NCBI RefSeq assembly: GCF_000247695.1
Contig: NW_004624742.1
Span: 9,279,252-9,343,251, forward strand
From: Heterocephalus glaber
Taxonomy: Eukaryota > Chordata > Mammalia > Rodentia > Bathyergidae
DNA length: 64,000 bases
Direction: 5' to 3'
Shown: one piece after another, positions 23,881 to 35,660 of the stretch
Layout: each line of letters starts with the position of its first letter
Numbering within the stretch: position 1 is the stretch's first letter
Program-made: the position numbers and the translations under genes
Notes under the pieces: generated by a model
The model's database searches: none
Seen by the model: only the letters and a program-made list of their open reading frames with translations
What the model was told of the DNA's origin: nothing

Positions 23881-25517
23881 AAAACAAACAGGAGCAAATC
23901 TTGTTTTCCCTATTCAGTCCTCAGAAGCATGCCTTAATGAACCATATGGCTAGAATAACAGAAAATGTTGTGTCTACATAATGTGCATCTCAAAGAAATC
24001 AGAGCAGAGTATGTATACCACTATCCCAACACCTATAATAGTGTTTCTGAGTTACTGTCATTTTTCCCCTTTTGCATATGTGCGTGATAATGACAATGCT
24101 AAAAGCTGAGAAAAAGGTCATATGCTGAGGGTATTGCAACAAATCTAGGAATGTAAAGTCAATGGCAAAAGAAGCAATATGTCTAAATCTTAATTAAGTG
24201 TCATGTCTGTTAGGGCAAAGAGGTCTGTTGGAAGCTTCCTTGGTAATTAGGAGTTCCATTTTCTTCTCATCAACTGACCTGCAGTATTGTTGAGAGTATC
24301 AAATGAAATAATAGGTTGGAAACTGCTTTGTAAACAAAGCATAAAGTGCTTTATAGACTTGTGACACCATTTTTTAAGTTTTTCAGCTAGCATCCGCAGG
24401 TTGTAGGCTATACTTATAAATAAAGGATTGGATCATGCTTTTGCTACTCATATAAATTACAAATGCATCTTTAGTGGGATATCAGCTGCTTTCAAAGACT
24501 CTGAATATCAAGAAATATTGAAATGATTAATATCCAAAAATTATATAAATAAGTGAGGGGCCTAGCCATTCCATGGTCCCGTCTGTCTTTGATAATATAG
24601 GATAGAGTGTAAGTCACCAATGTTTGAGAAGACGAATTACCTATTGGGTCAGCAAAAATAAATGACAGTATTAGATTAAACAGGTATCTAGATAAAAACT
24701 TTATAGCATGAAATAATGATGGACCAACCTGCATTCTAAGGAGACTGATTCATCTGTACCTGCTCCACATTTGTTTGTATGCAACTGAATTCTGCCACTT
24801 GTGAATAGTCCACTAATACCATGATGTAGTGTTTCCAGTTTCCCATGATGATCAGACTCCAGAAGGTTGTTAGTTGACAGTGCCACCTTCATGTCCCTCT
24901 CCAAATACTTTTCACAGTGCTAAAATATTTTCTGGAACCCCACCACCACCAGGGCACCACCACAGCATTCTCTCTCCTAAACTTTTCCTTCTGATATCTA
25001 CTACGTCATCTGTAGTCCTTAAATAGAATAACTCATCGCTATCAGTATTCTAAAATGCGATTTTGTCCCACCTATAACTGTTTTCATCATTGTCCATGAT
25101 AATTTTATTTTATTGCCATGGTGTTACTGGTCTACATGATGTCCTCTTGTGACTCTGAGCTGATGAGATTTCCTGGGAGAAGTTTTCAGAATTTTCTATA
25201 TAGCTTACTGATCACAAAGATTCAGCAATGCCCGTGGTCTTATAAAAATTACAGTAATGAGATTGTGATTGTAATGTTACATAAATATTGTTATTATTAG
25301 AGTAATAATAATAGATGAGGATAATAATAAAGAGTTGGCATGGTCTTTTCCTCAGAGTTTCCAGTGATTCTAATGCACAATTGGCGATATCATTTAGTAT
25401 ACTAAGAAGATACGTGATCATTCTGGAGCTATTATCAGTCCCCGTTAGAGCCTTTTCAACTACAATACTTATTGTGTATGTTATGAATAAGAGAGAACAA
25501 AAATTATGCACGCAGGG
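23881..25517. other. Unassigned sequence with a protein-like minus-strand frame
   Basis: No repeat recognised. The minus strand from about 24923 to 24730 stays open for 64 codons (peptide includes STNNLLESDHHGKLETLHHG). It runs from an ATTTTAG acceptor-like site to a CAG/GTTGGT donor-like site. The pyrimidine tract is poor, so this is noted as a possible exon or relic, not called. Confidence 0.4.
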
Positions 25518-25606
25518 CCAAATTCTCATCTTGTTCTGGACCCCCACGGACGTCTCTTTGAAGTCAATAGAAACTCAGTAGGGGGTGGAACAAGATGAGA
25601 ATTTGG
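25518..25606. repeat. Palindromic element, perfect 19-bp arms
   Basis: CCAAATTCTCATCTTGTTC at 25518-25536 and its exact complement at 25588-25606. CCCCC at 25541-25545 can also pair with GGGGG at 25581-25585. The centre reads TTTGAAGTCAATAGAAACTC. The combination of 'GGCCAAATTCTCATC' arms and a 'TGAAGTCAATGG'-like core recalls an ancient palindromic repeat common in reptile and bird genomes and rare in mammals. That family link is from memory. Confidence 0.85.
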
Positions 25607-28280
25607 AAAAGGAACGTGAAGAAAAAGGGGTAATTTTCCCCGACCATATCATCATTTGGTGTATGTTAAATGCTCACACAGTGCCTAACCCCATTCCTTT
25701 TTACTTCAGTCTCAATAAAATTGCATAACAGATTTTTTTTTGCATCTCTATGTGTATATACTGTAGGTCATTTTCAATGGGAAGAGAATTGGATAACTTC
25801 AATTACTCTCCTATAAGCTGTTATTATTGAACTGAGCCTGAAGTGCTTTATTTTCAATAAAGAAGCATTCATATAATACAACTTTTATGCAAATTTAGAT
25901 GCTATAGGTTTTCAAAGATTTACCAGAAAAGACATGTTTCACTGGCCCAGATAATTAACCACTTGTCATTGTGCCTGTGCTTTTGTTCAACTAATTTTTG
26001 AAATCATTTTGGCCACTGTGGAATGGCTACACAAATGTATGCTCTCCCAGGAAAACACTGTTTGAAATCAACAATGCACTTTTTGTTTCTGTATTCTAAT
26101 ATCCACCCCTCCTCTTAGGACTTGAATTGTTTTGTGCACACAATTGTAAATGAATGTCCAGAGGGGAACTTTGAAAAACAACCTGCCTGGAAGATAGAAG
26201 CCACACCTTTCCCATTCAAGGCAGTGCCTACCTTTTGTGAGATCGGTACAGGCCTTCTGAACAGAGCCTGCTCGAAGAAACTTGGCTCTCAAGATAAAGC
26301 TCCTTGAAATTACACCATTTTCTTTAATGAAGAAGCCAAACTCCAGAAGAATTTCACACCTGGATGTGTGCTAATGAAAAGTCCTGTAACTTCAGGCCAT
26401 TAATATTCATGGGGCATCTAACATAATTCACGATGGTCTATGATATATGATAGCAAACAGTATCATTTACGCTGAACCTTAAAAATATTGACAAAGACAA
26501 GTTCCTAAACACTGATGCAACCTTGTATTTTGTGTTATGATTTCTTGGTTTTATACTTGGTGCAGTTTTTCAATTAACTGTTCTGTATTCAGAGCAATTA
26601 TTCATTTATTATAGTCAGCTTAGATACGGAAAAGATTAGAAGAGTAAAACAAATCATATTAGTAACACTGGCTAGTGATACATTGTTATTATTCTGATTT
26701 TTATTTATTTATTTGCCTTTGAATGACAGGATTTATAGCTTCTAGTTTTTATTCCTTCCTGGTCTCTATTTTTATGGTTTTAAATAAGCAAAAACAGACA
26801 TAATATTTGAACTGAAGTTATATATGTGACTTATTAAACAATAGGCATATGTATAAATACTAATTTTTACAAACAAAAACAGTTTTTAAAATTATTTTTT
26901 GGCCTGTGATAAAATTTTCTCAGTTATACGAAAAAAGTATCTGGCCTTTTTTACGTGTGAAGATTCCCAGAAGTGTTGAAGACAGAACTGAATTTATGTA
27001 GTACATAAACTAGGCATCAATGTATGAAGAATCTCATAAGAAATAGCATGCAATTTTGAGTGCAAGTAAACCAAGGTAACTACACATATTAGGTATTTGG
27101 GAATTAATGGCATGGAGCACAGTGCTTTCCGTCAACCGTGCACTGTGGTTTTCCCAATGTACTGCAACCACGTACCCTGTAATGTGCCATTTTGCCTTTA
27201 AAGGGGTTTTACATGCTTTTAAAAGTGCCTCAGATTTTGGCAAAGTTTATTTTATGCATTATGCATAAAAGTTGTCATCAGGATTTAACAAAGCATTTTG
27301 CAGAGAAAGATTAGAAATAAAATCTCTGCAAACCAAAATGATTTGGATGGCTTTCCTAGATGGTGTGAACTTAAAAAAAATTAGCATGTATCTTACCCCT
27401 TTTCCAAATTTCAGAGAGAAGAAAAAGCCCCATGGTGAAGGGAATCATAATGCATAGTACTGGGGCAGAAGCTCATCAGTGCTATTTTATTTTCCTTTCA
27501 GCTACTATTTTCTTGTTTATTGGTTCCAACATTAAAAATTCAGAATCCAACTAAGCTACAATATTTAGACAAGGGATCGTCAGGTTCAATAATATATGTG
27601 AGGCATTTCCTATTTGAGAAGTGTGGGTATTAAAGAAGGCAACTTAGTTTCTGTGTCTGGGTTTTAAGATATAGGAACCTCAGCGAAGACATGGGTGAGG
27701 AGAAGAAATTGGTGGAGAAAGCTGACAGGAAGGAGAACCTATTTTAGTGTTAAGTTTAAAATGACTATTTGACAAGATTTTCTATATTTTCATGCTTGAT
27801 AAACTAGCCACTTTCTGGTTCCATGTTTTAACAAAAGAATGAGGTTCCACAGGAGCAAGCAGGGCTCTAGCAGATCTCGGCATGTGTAATGCAGATACAC
27901 TGCAGACGATCCTGAAAAAAATTTTTCTTTGAAGGCGTATGGAGGAGAGACTTTAAAAAATATGAAAGGATTAATTGTGTCTCAAAACATGAACCTTGAA
28001 ATGTCTCTTCTGTGCTTTAAGTGAATGTCCTGACTTCCTGCCTATCTCCCTCCAGTCCCAGGATAGGGTCTAGTTGTGTGTTTCCCCTTGGAGCATGTCT
28101 TCGTTTGAATGGTTCCTTCACCACTGGTCTTACTGAGGGTGCTTCTGGGAGCTGCTAATATGTCAGCTTTCCTAACTAACTGATATCTTCACTCAATGAG
28201 GTTAAACTCTCTGCTTATTGTTATTTTTGGAAGTGTCATTATTGTTGAATTTAAGATATAATCCTTAGAAATGCACTTGG
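25607..28280. other. Repeat-poor unique sequence
   Basis: About 2.7 kb lacking any recognisable transposon. It includes a region near 26100-26320 open on both strands and the ATGCAT palindrome at 27250-27270. No gene recognised. The lack of repeats in a repeat-dense window makes it a candidate for conserved non-coding DNA. Confidence 0.5.
27250..27270. promoter_or_regulatory. POU-like perfect palindrome
   Basis: Ten-base arms TTTTATGCAT and ATGCATAAAA around a single T. Each arm contains ATGCATAA, a POU/homeodomain-type site, so the sequence could bind a POU dimer. Function is inferred only; a 21-nt AT-rich palindrome may also be chance. Confidence 0.3.
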
Positions 28281-28281
28281 T

Positions 28282-28304
28282 GGGCGGGGGCGGGGGGGGG
28301 AGGG
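28282..28304 (+). promoter_or_regulatory. G-quadruplex motif
   Basis: Four G runs of 3, 5, 9 and 3 bases separated by single bases (C, C, A) fit the classic intramolecular quadruplex rule with one-base loops. It stands out in AT-rich surroundings. No promoter or gene is recognisable beside it. Confidence 0.7.
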
Positions 28305-28914
28305 TAACCACACTCCTTGGAGTACCCTTGCAAACACCAGGTGGATGAGTAGCCTGTGAGCAATGCCTACAGAAAACTCAAAGCTCTTGCTCTTCCCTAG
28401 TCACCAGCGTGTCTTATGAATGTTATTTCAGGTGACAATTAGCATTTCGTTAGTAATGTCATTGCACATTATTATTTTTTCTTTTACTATTCAGACTTCC
28501 GTGGCTTTTTCAGTAATGAACAGGTTTAAAAAATACACATATAACTTGCTCCTTTATTTTTGGTTCCGTAGTTCCAGAAAAGTTAATTGGAACTGATTGG
28601 TTTTATTTGCTGATTTACCAAGCACCACAGAGCAGGAAACAAATGAAGGAACATTAGCTTTACACTGTCTGCACCAGTTTTTAAGCTGTGCTCACTCCTC
28701 TCAGCTTGTCTTTTATCCACAAACCATGTTTTTTTGTTTTGCTTTGTTTTTAGAACAGGAGTGTCTGGATAAGAGAGGAAAATTGAATTGAAGGATCATA
28801 ATCATCATAATAATAATGCTTTACACTTGCATAGATCTTTAAACTTTTTTCAGGCATGTTCATTTCTACTAAAATTGGATTCTCATAACAGCCCTTTAAA
28901 ATAGAAAGGAAGGA

Positions 28915-29125
28915 AAAGAACATTTATTGAATATCTTCTGTACCAAATGCTTCCTCCACATTATCTTATTTAGTCTTTGTTCCAACACTGTTGAGGTAAG
29001 AAATTATTTCCCTGAATCTCAGGAGGAAATATAGGCTAGCATAGTGTTATTTGTCCAGGCTTCTGGAGTCAACAAGTAGGACATCAAAAGTTTAAACTCT
29101 GATCTTTGTGGCTCCCTAACTGTTA
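28915..29125 (-). mobile_element. MIR SINE fragment
   Basis: Complement of MIR: ATTGAATATCTTCTGTACCA, CATTATCTTATTTAGTC, TTGAGGTAAGAAATTATTTC, then ATCTCAGGAGGAAATATAGG, GTTATTTGTCCAGGC, and AGTCAACAAGTAGG. Confidence 0.6.
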
Positions 29126-29457
29126 GTTCTATTTTGCAGATGGTGGTGGGAGATCAAATTATTATCTTCATTTTTTGGTCATCAAAATTTGAGATGTAGA
29201 TAAGCAATTTGCATGTAATTATTCAGCTAAGTTTATGCCACCATCCAGACTTGTTTATATATTTGTTTCCACTTGTCTCCTGTATCTGCATATTTTCTGT
29301 AACTTCTACTTTCTTCTGACAATCAGGGTACAAATCGATGCTTTGTTAGCTGGTTCAATTCCTCAGTTCCTTACCCTATGAAGCACCCTCCAGCTCCCCT
29401 GTCCTGCTTGAAGGCCCCTTAACAGACCACCATAGAGATAGACAGGATCAGCAAGGG

Positions 29458-29885
29458 TCCCTGCTATGTGCTGCTATAACAAAATTCCACTGTCTAGGTA
29501 ATTTAGAAAGAAAATAAGTTTACTTTCAAAAGTTCTGGAAGCTTGGAAGTTGCAAATCAAGGTGTTGGGATCTAATCAGAGCTTTCTTTATCATTACCTT
29601 GGCAGAAGGTAAGAAGGTGAAAGATGTAAGATGTATGTACATATAAGGGAAGGTAGGGGAAAGGAGAGGGAGGGAGAGGGAGGGAGAAAGAGAGAAGAGC
29701 CTGAATACATTCTTTTGATCAGGAACCCACTCTTGCAATAACCAACCCCTTCCAGCCACAGTGGGATTATTCATTTACATTATTTTACCTATCACCTTTT
29801 AAAGGTCACACCTCTCAACACCGTTGTGCTGGGATTCCGTTTCCAACCTATGAACTTTGGTGCACACATTCAAACTACAGTAGCA
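29458..29885 (-). mobile_element. MaLR/MLT1-type LTR
   Basis: The plus strand gives the complement of an MLT1-class LTR: GTGCTGCTATAACAAAATTC, TAGGTAATTTAGAAAG, TTCTGGAAGCTTGGAAGTTG, a GGGAGAGGGAGG low-complexity patch at 29645-29697, CAACACCGTTGTGCTGGGAT, and ATTCAAACTACAGTAGCA at the far end. Solo; no internal sequence nearby. Confidence 0.75.
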
Positions 29886-30900
29886 GGAGAAGGGCTGAGA
29901 ATTAGCCCAGGTCCTGCTTCTCTCTGCCTGTGTGTGTTCACAGATTGCATTATTGCAGGGTGGGTTTTATGTTCAATACCTATTTGAATCAATGTTGTGT
30001 TGCAGCATAGCATAGCTAATATTTTTTTTGTGAGTGCTGCCTCTAAAAATCAGATCAATACAATTAAACTTTAAGCTAGTGATTTTAATGTGAATATCTT
30101 AATACTTGGCACCAGAGTTGATATTTTAAATCTGATATATTGGAAAGAATAAATATCGTAGGGGAACACTAATAGGAAAAGAGTAGAAATCAGGTAAACC
30201 TGATTTGGATAATAATTAGCCTGTCAATGAGTCCACACCACAGACTATTTTGTATCCATTTCCAAGGCCTCAAGGGTACCAGATTACTTGACCCCTGGAA
30301 AATTCTTCTCAGCTTTCCTGAATAGGATGGGACTGAGTTCTAGTACTGATTTCAAGAAGTCCTTAGTTTCTGGTGCTGACATCAATTGGAAAAAAAAAAA
30401 ATTGAAGAGACCCATTTACCAAACAGATGTATTTCACTTACCTCAAAGGGATTCAGCTGAACAGTTTGCAGGACTTCTTTTAGGAAACCCAATGGAGAAG
30501 GGGGTAATGTGGTGTTCTGGGCACATAAGTGAGTCCCCGTAGCTTCCATATATTTTTATAATTTCCATTATTTACCAGAAACACCAATGATTTTCCTAGT
30601 GTATTCATCAAAAAGTTATAAAATGTGCCTAATTTACCAGAAATAACAATTTTATACTGTTCTCACCATTCAAGTTGACATCTTTGGTTGGCAAGAAGGG
30701 AGGATGAAATGGAAGGTGGTTATTGTTTGGAAAGAGAATCCCCTTCCATGAGACTATCAGGAATTTGGCTCTCTGGTGCCCTTTTTTCCCCCTTGCTCCA
30801 GAGTCTGTAGCCTACTAGGACCTGCTTCTGGCTCACTAGGTCTCAACCTTTTCAGAACTAGAAGCTGGTCTAAGGTTGTCTGTTTCTTTTCTTTCTTTTT
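29886..30900. other. Unassigned sequence
   Basis: About 1 kb with no recognised gene or repeat. It ends in a pyrimidine and T-run tract (30885-30912) that marks the edge of the Tigger relic. Confidence 0.5.
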
Positions 30901-30910
30901 TTTTTTTTTT

Positions 30911-32551
30911 TTAACACTGTTCTGTAGTATGACATGACATTGCTATTAACCAAATGAATGCAATGATTGGCTTTTTCTCTGAGTGGGTCTTCTCTACAAA
31001 TCTTTGTAGCTTTGTCCATTTTTTTCCCAGGATTTCCTTTATTTCAGTAGAAGAACTTTGCTGCACTGACTGTTGATACTCCCCTTCCTCTTCAGAAAAC
31101 TCCTCAGCTGCCATTCTCTGTTGCTCAGCCAAAAGTTGCTAAAGTTCCTCTATAGACAGTTCCTCTGAGTGTTCCTTCACCAGTTCCTCAACATCACCAC
31201 TGTCTTCTTGCAAGCCTATGGACTCTGCTATAGTGACAATCAACCACAGTGTCAATTAAAGGCTCAGACTCCTCTACACAGCCTTCAAAGTCTCTCTCCT
31301 GTATAATTTAATGTCATGCTTTCTTCCAGGCAGATCTCAGTGTCCTTAGAGAGACCCTGGCCCAGGATTTCTCCATTAACCCTGCACAGGAAAGGATGTT
31401 GTAATGTTCCTTTCAGAACTCTTTAAGGGTTAAATCTGTATCTGAGACCATCTGGAAACACTTCAGGAGCAGTTCCTTGGTGTATAGCTTCTTAATGTTA
31501 GCTATAACCTGCTGGTCCATAGACTGCAGAAGCAGAGTTGTATTAGGTGGGAGGAACTCAACTGAAAGCCATGAGAATTCTTCAGCCAATTCTTCTTCCA
31601 AATCTCATGGGTGAGCTGGAGCATTGTCCATGATGAGTAGAGCTTTGAGTGGTAAACCTTTGTCCTCCAGATATTTTTTAACAGTAGAACAGAATGCCTT
31701 CCTGATTCACTCAAGATTAAGTACTTTTGTTACTCAGGCTTCTGCATTAGGTCTCCACATGACCCCTAGCCTATTCTTCATGACTTTATGTTTTTTCAAC
31801 ATTCTAGGGGTCTCAGAGTAATAAACCAAGAGAGGCTTTATCTTGAGGTCACCACTCATGTTGGCATGTAGCAATAAGGTTAGCCTATCCTTCATAGGCT
31901 TGTGGGCTGGCATTTTCTTCTCTTCCTGGGTAATGTATGTTCTCCTGGGAATTTTCTTTCAGAAAAGACAAGTTTCATCACAGTTGAAAACTTGATGAGA
32001 GCAAAAGCCATTTCTCTGTGTCATCGTTTTGAAGCGGTGTATGTAATTTTCAGCAGCCCTTTTACCAGCACTGGCTGCTTCACCATGCCCAGTAACACTA
32101 TGAACCCCAGTTCTTACTTTAAAATTGTGAAACCACCCCTTATTAGCATGAAGTGTTTCACCACTATCACTTGTTGATGGATTATCTTTTATGAGATGTT
32201 CATTTATAGCCCTTGCTTTTTCACAAATTATAGACTCAGATAGGCTATAACCTGTCATCTGCCTTTCATTTGTTTATCCACACTAATAATAGCTTTTCTA
32301 CCTCATCTAACACTGTTGATCATGACTAATTTGAGTAACAACTTTAGCAACACTAGCTTCCTTATACAAATCTTTTGTCTGTAAGATTGTCAAGATGGTG
32401 GATTTCAACATGCTTTACATATTAGCAAGATTGGTCACATGAATGCCACTCTCATATTTCTCCACAATTTCCTTCTTTTTCTTTTAAATTGTGATTACTG
32501 TCTTTACCTTCCCTTCCTTCTTTAGCTTTTTTCTAGCTTTTTGGGGGCCAT
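30911..32551 (-). pseudogene. Broken Tigger/pogo transposase
   Basis: Family role: a CENP-B-type helix-turn-helix protein with a DDE endonuclease that cuts and pastes the element at TA. Visible pieces on the minus strand, in order: a start near 32551, an HTH region around 32470 (KEIVEKYESG-like), an open CENP-B HTH region at 32258-31959 containing ICEKARAINEHLIKD and GWFHNFKVRTGVHSV, and an FNCDETCLF block whose D fits the first DDE position. Then, at 31601-31413, FLPPNTTLLLQSMDQQV, and an acidic C-terminal part at 31132-30911. Stop codons and frame changes separate these blocks, so no functional protein is made. Confidence 0.88.
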
Positions 32552-32800
32552 TTTGATAGCAGTAATTATAGCAATTATATAAAGCATGGACTGAAATTAC
32601 ACCCACAAACACGTGCATCTGGGCTTAGGACTGATGCTTACCTATGGTTACATAAGCTTTTCTGATGTTATGAGTCTTTGTGTACAACCGGACTAACATT
32701 TGGGTCATAACTCAAGACTTTGGTTGTAAGTTAAAACTAAAATTCTGGTTGTAACCCAAGTTGTTATGTGAGGCCAGTTATAACTAGAGGGTCCACTGTA
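30911..32800 (-). mobile_element. Tigger (pogo-type) DNA transposon relic
   Basis: Minus-strand element. Its 5' terminal repeat is the complement of GAGGGTCCACTG at 32787-32798 and is followed by a TA target dinucleotide (32799-32800). Inside are remains of a pogo-family transposase. The opposite terminal repeat is not visible; the low end stops at a T-rich tract at 30895-30914, so the element looks truncated or its end has decayed. Confidence 0.85.
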
Positions 32801-32814
32801 GTTGGTAAGTAGTA

Positions 32815-32995
32815 TGTTAAGTCTTTTAGATGTTCTATGTCAGTTAATACTCAAAATAATAAGAGAAAGAATTATGCTCATTACATAAATAAATTTGGGT
32901 TCAAGAGGTTAAGCAATTTGGTTAAGGTCATACAACTATTTTGTACTAGAAAAAGAATTAGAACCACAACTCCCTGACTCTAGATCCTTTTCCTT
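32815..32995 (-). mobile_element. MIR SINE fragment
   Basis: Complement of MIR: TAATACTCAAAATAATAAGA, GGTTCAAGAGGTTAAGCAAT, TTGGTTAAGGTCATACAACT, GAACCACAACTCCCTGACTC. It directly follows the Tigger end. Confidence 0.65.
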
Positions 32996-35660
32996 AAACA
33001 AGAGCATATTTCCATCCATGCTTCTCTGCTTTTATCCATGCAAAGCCTAGAATTCCCTAGCCCCATTTCATGTACATGAACATTTTTCATGTGGTGTCAA
33101 GTAAAAGGAGGCCTTGATATGAGCAACAGAGACAGAGAAGAGGAAGTGGCAAGAGTAGCAAACACGATTGTCAGAGAAAGGACAGACAGCATCAAACCAT
33201 TAATTGTTTATATTTTTTAAATAACCTATTAAGTTAAAATAGTCTCATAGGTGTCTGTGTACTTTGGAAATGGTAACTCCTAGAGGACCCCCAGTTTCTG
33301 ATATATTGTTCTGTATGTTCTGATGCTCAGTACCAAAAGATTCAGCTCCTTTAGAGCCTATGCAGGAATCACTTTTCCCACAGACATGCAACTCAGTCAT
33401 CATGACTGGGGGAGCTGAAAAGAGGGAGTTGAGTGAAGCCAGGATTTGCCTTATAGGAAGTCCTAAGTGGCAATGGGAGAGGGTCTGCCAGGAGAAGGCA
33501 GACCTGGGAGACTGAGTTTGAGGGTGAGGAGTGGAGGTTGGCAGAGGGGATGTGTCAGGGAAAGCAACATATTTGAGTGTCAGAGGGGCATGCAAAGTTA
33601 GTGGGCCACTACAAAAGGGCAGTCATTTGAATTTTTAGATATTTGAAAGGTGTTCTGAAAATTGGACTATTGATAGCAAAATTTACACTAGGCCCAATTT
33701 CCAATCTTAGTGAGAGTACTGTTGGCTTGTTGCTAAATATTTTTAAGTCATGTCCCATTATTTGTACAATGTGGATAGTAAAAGATTGTCCTAGCTTACC
33801 TAGGATCATTGTGAAACTAAAATAGAAAGTAATATGTAAGAGGGTTGGTTTGAAAATCAATTTTATGATTTTCTAAAAGGTTTCCAAAGTGTTTTATGTT
33901 TTTCCAAAGGTACAAGGAATTGCAGTTCTGTTAATGCTGTGCCTATTAATGAAAAAAGGGGCAATACTCATCTTCAAATAGCTGCTTCTTGAATTAGAGA
34001 ATATTTTCTTACACATGAAGGAAACCAATAACACAAGGCAGCTTGCCAGATGAATACAGGTGAGACCACAGGGCTGTTAGAGGAATTCTGATGATGGAGC
34101 AACATTGTTGAGGTATAGCAAAATTGTTGATTGTAGAAAAATCTTCAAAATGGAAGGTGCCATTGGCACTAGCTGGAAGACTAAACTGCACTGATAGTTA
34201 GAAAGGAGTAGTGATGAGCCCAGGGTGCTGGCAGGACAGCTGTAGACAAGGCTGTTCAGAGGAAAGAAAAGAGACTGGGTAGGCCTTGGGCATCAGGAGC
34301 CTGTGTCTGTATGAGGGGCTCATTTTCTCTTCCATGAGCACAGACTAGAGGTTTCAGCATGGGTCTCCAAGGAAATTTAATTTATTCTTTTCTCCTTTGT
34401 TACATTCTCTTGGAAATTTTGTCAGAAGAAAAATTAGTACTATAAATTTTCTAAAGCTAAAAGCTTAATTTCTATCAACATACTGTTTGGTATAAAGAAA
34501 AAAGATGATATGAATATTTGATATGGGGCCAAAAAAGGTCTTACAGATTAAATGCTATGTAGGCCTTATAGCCTTCTGAAAACTAATTTTTGAAGGCCTT
34601 GTTAAATTGTGGTAAAAGTCTTTATTGTTCTTATTCTGTTGTGAGTCTTTGGCTGCAATTTGGAAAAGCATAGGGCAGAACAATTATACAAATAATAATC
34701 ATTGGCTCAAGCTTTTTAATGATAAAAATATGACTTGATTCTCTGAGGAAGTGAACAGGCAACATTTTCTCATTGCTGTTAATTATAATTTAAGACAGAT
34801 TCAATTTTGTATTAGTCACAGATGTTTCATTTCTCAGTTCATATATAATGTGGCACATGGAATATCTCCAAAGAGATTTTAGAAGTGTTTGCAGTCTTGT
34901 CCATCTCTTTACCACTTGGTGTGGTCTTTTCCAAAAAATCATGACATTTGGAAAGAAACTTAGAGAAGTTTTGTAGACATTTTCAAGACATTTTGCTTTC
35001 AGTGATCTCTAAAAATATTCCTATTGAAAGTGAAAATTGGGAACATGCTCCGAAAAACAAAATCAAAATGTATATTGTGTCTTCAGAAAGCCTGGTTTGG
35101 GGAGTGGCTGGGCCGTGTTCCAGTTATGGGGGGAGAAGGGGCACAAAAGCGTGATTTCTAAATTGATGTTACACACAGAAACCTTTAAAAAAACCCCAGT
35201 GCTTCTATTCCTATTAAGCAAAAGTATATTTCTAATAATTAGACTAAGGAGCTAGTTCCTAAATTATTCCATAGTGGATTGTTCTAATCAGGGAGAACTT
35301 ATCCACAGGACAAAGCACTTTTGAATTCGTGATAGATTTGAGAATGTTCCCGGACATGGCAGGTTTGGAACGTAAACCCTTGATGAGGCTGCAAAACGTG
35401 GGTTGTGTCTGAAGGCTGCTAAGAATAAAAGCTTGTCTTTGTATCATACCGGCCACAAGGAAAATTTCAAACACAATAAGATGTATATTTCTTGCTATAG
35501 TAAAATGATACTATTTGGAAAATAAAAGAATCATTATCTATGCATTATAAAGAATTTTTCTTGGGTTATGGTGGTAAAAGTTGAAATTGCATGCTGTATG
35601 TCAAGCTTTTCCCCAAAAGAAAATGACATATTGAGAGAGTAACTAAAACATAACCGAGTA
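32996..35660. other. Repeat-poor unique sequence
   Basis: About 2.7 kb with no recognised transposon. A 116-codon proline-rich minus-strand ORF (33245-33595) has no recognisable domain. The part at 34600-35640 holds several homeodomain-like ATTA/TAAT motifs and no repeat. No gene called. Confidence 0.5.

Noticed and set aside
33245..33595. 116-codon proline-rich minus-strand ORF
   Set aside because: No family signature, and a single-frame run of this size is expected by chance among 64 kb.
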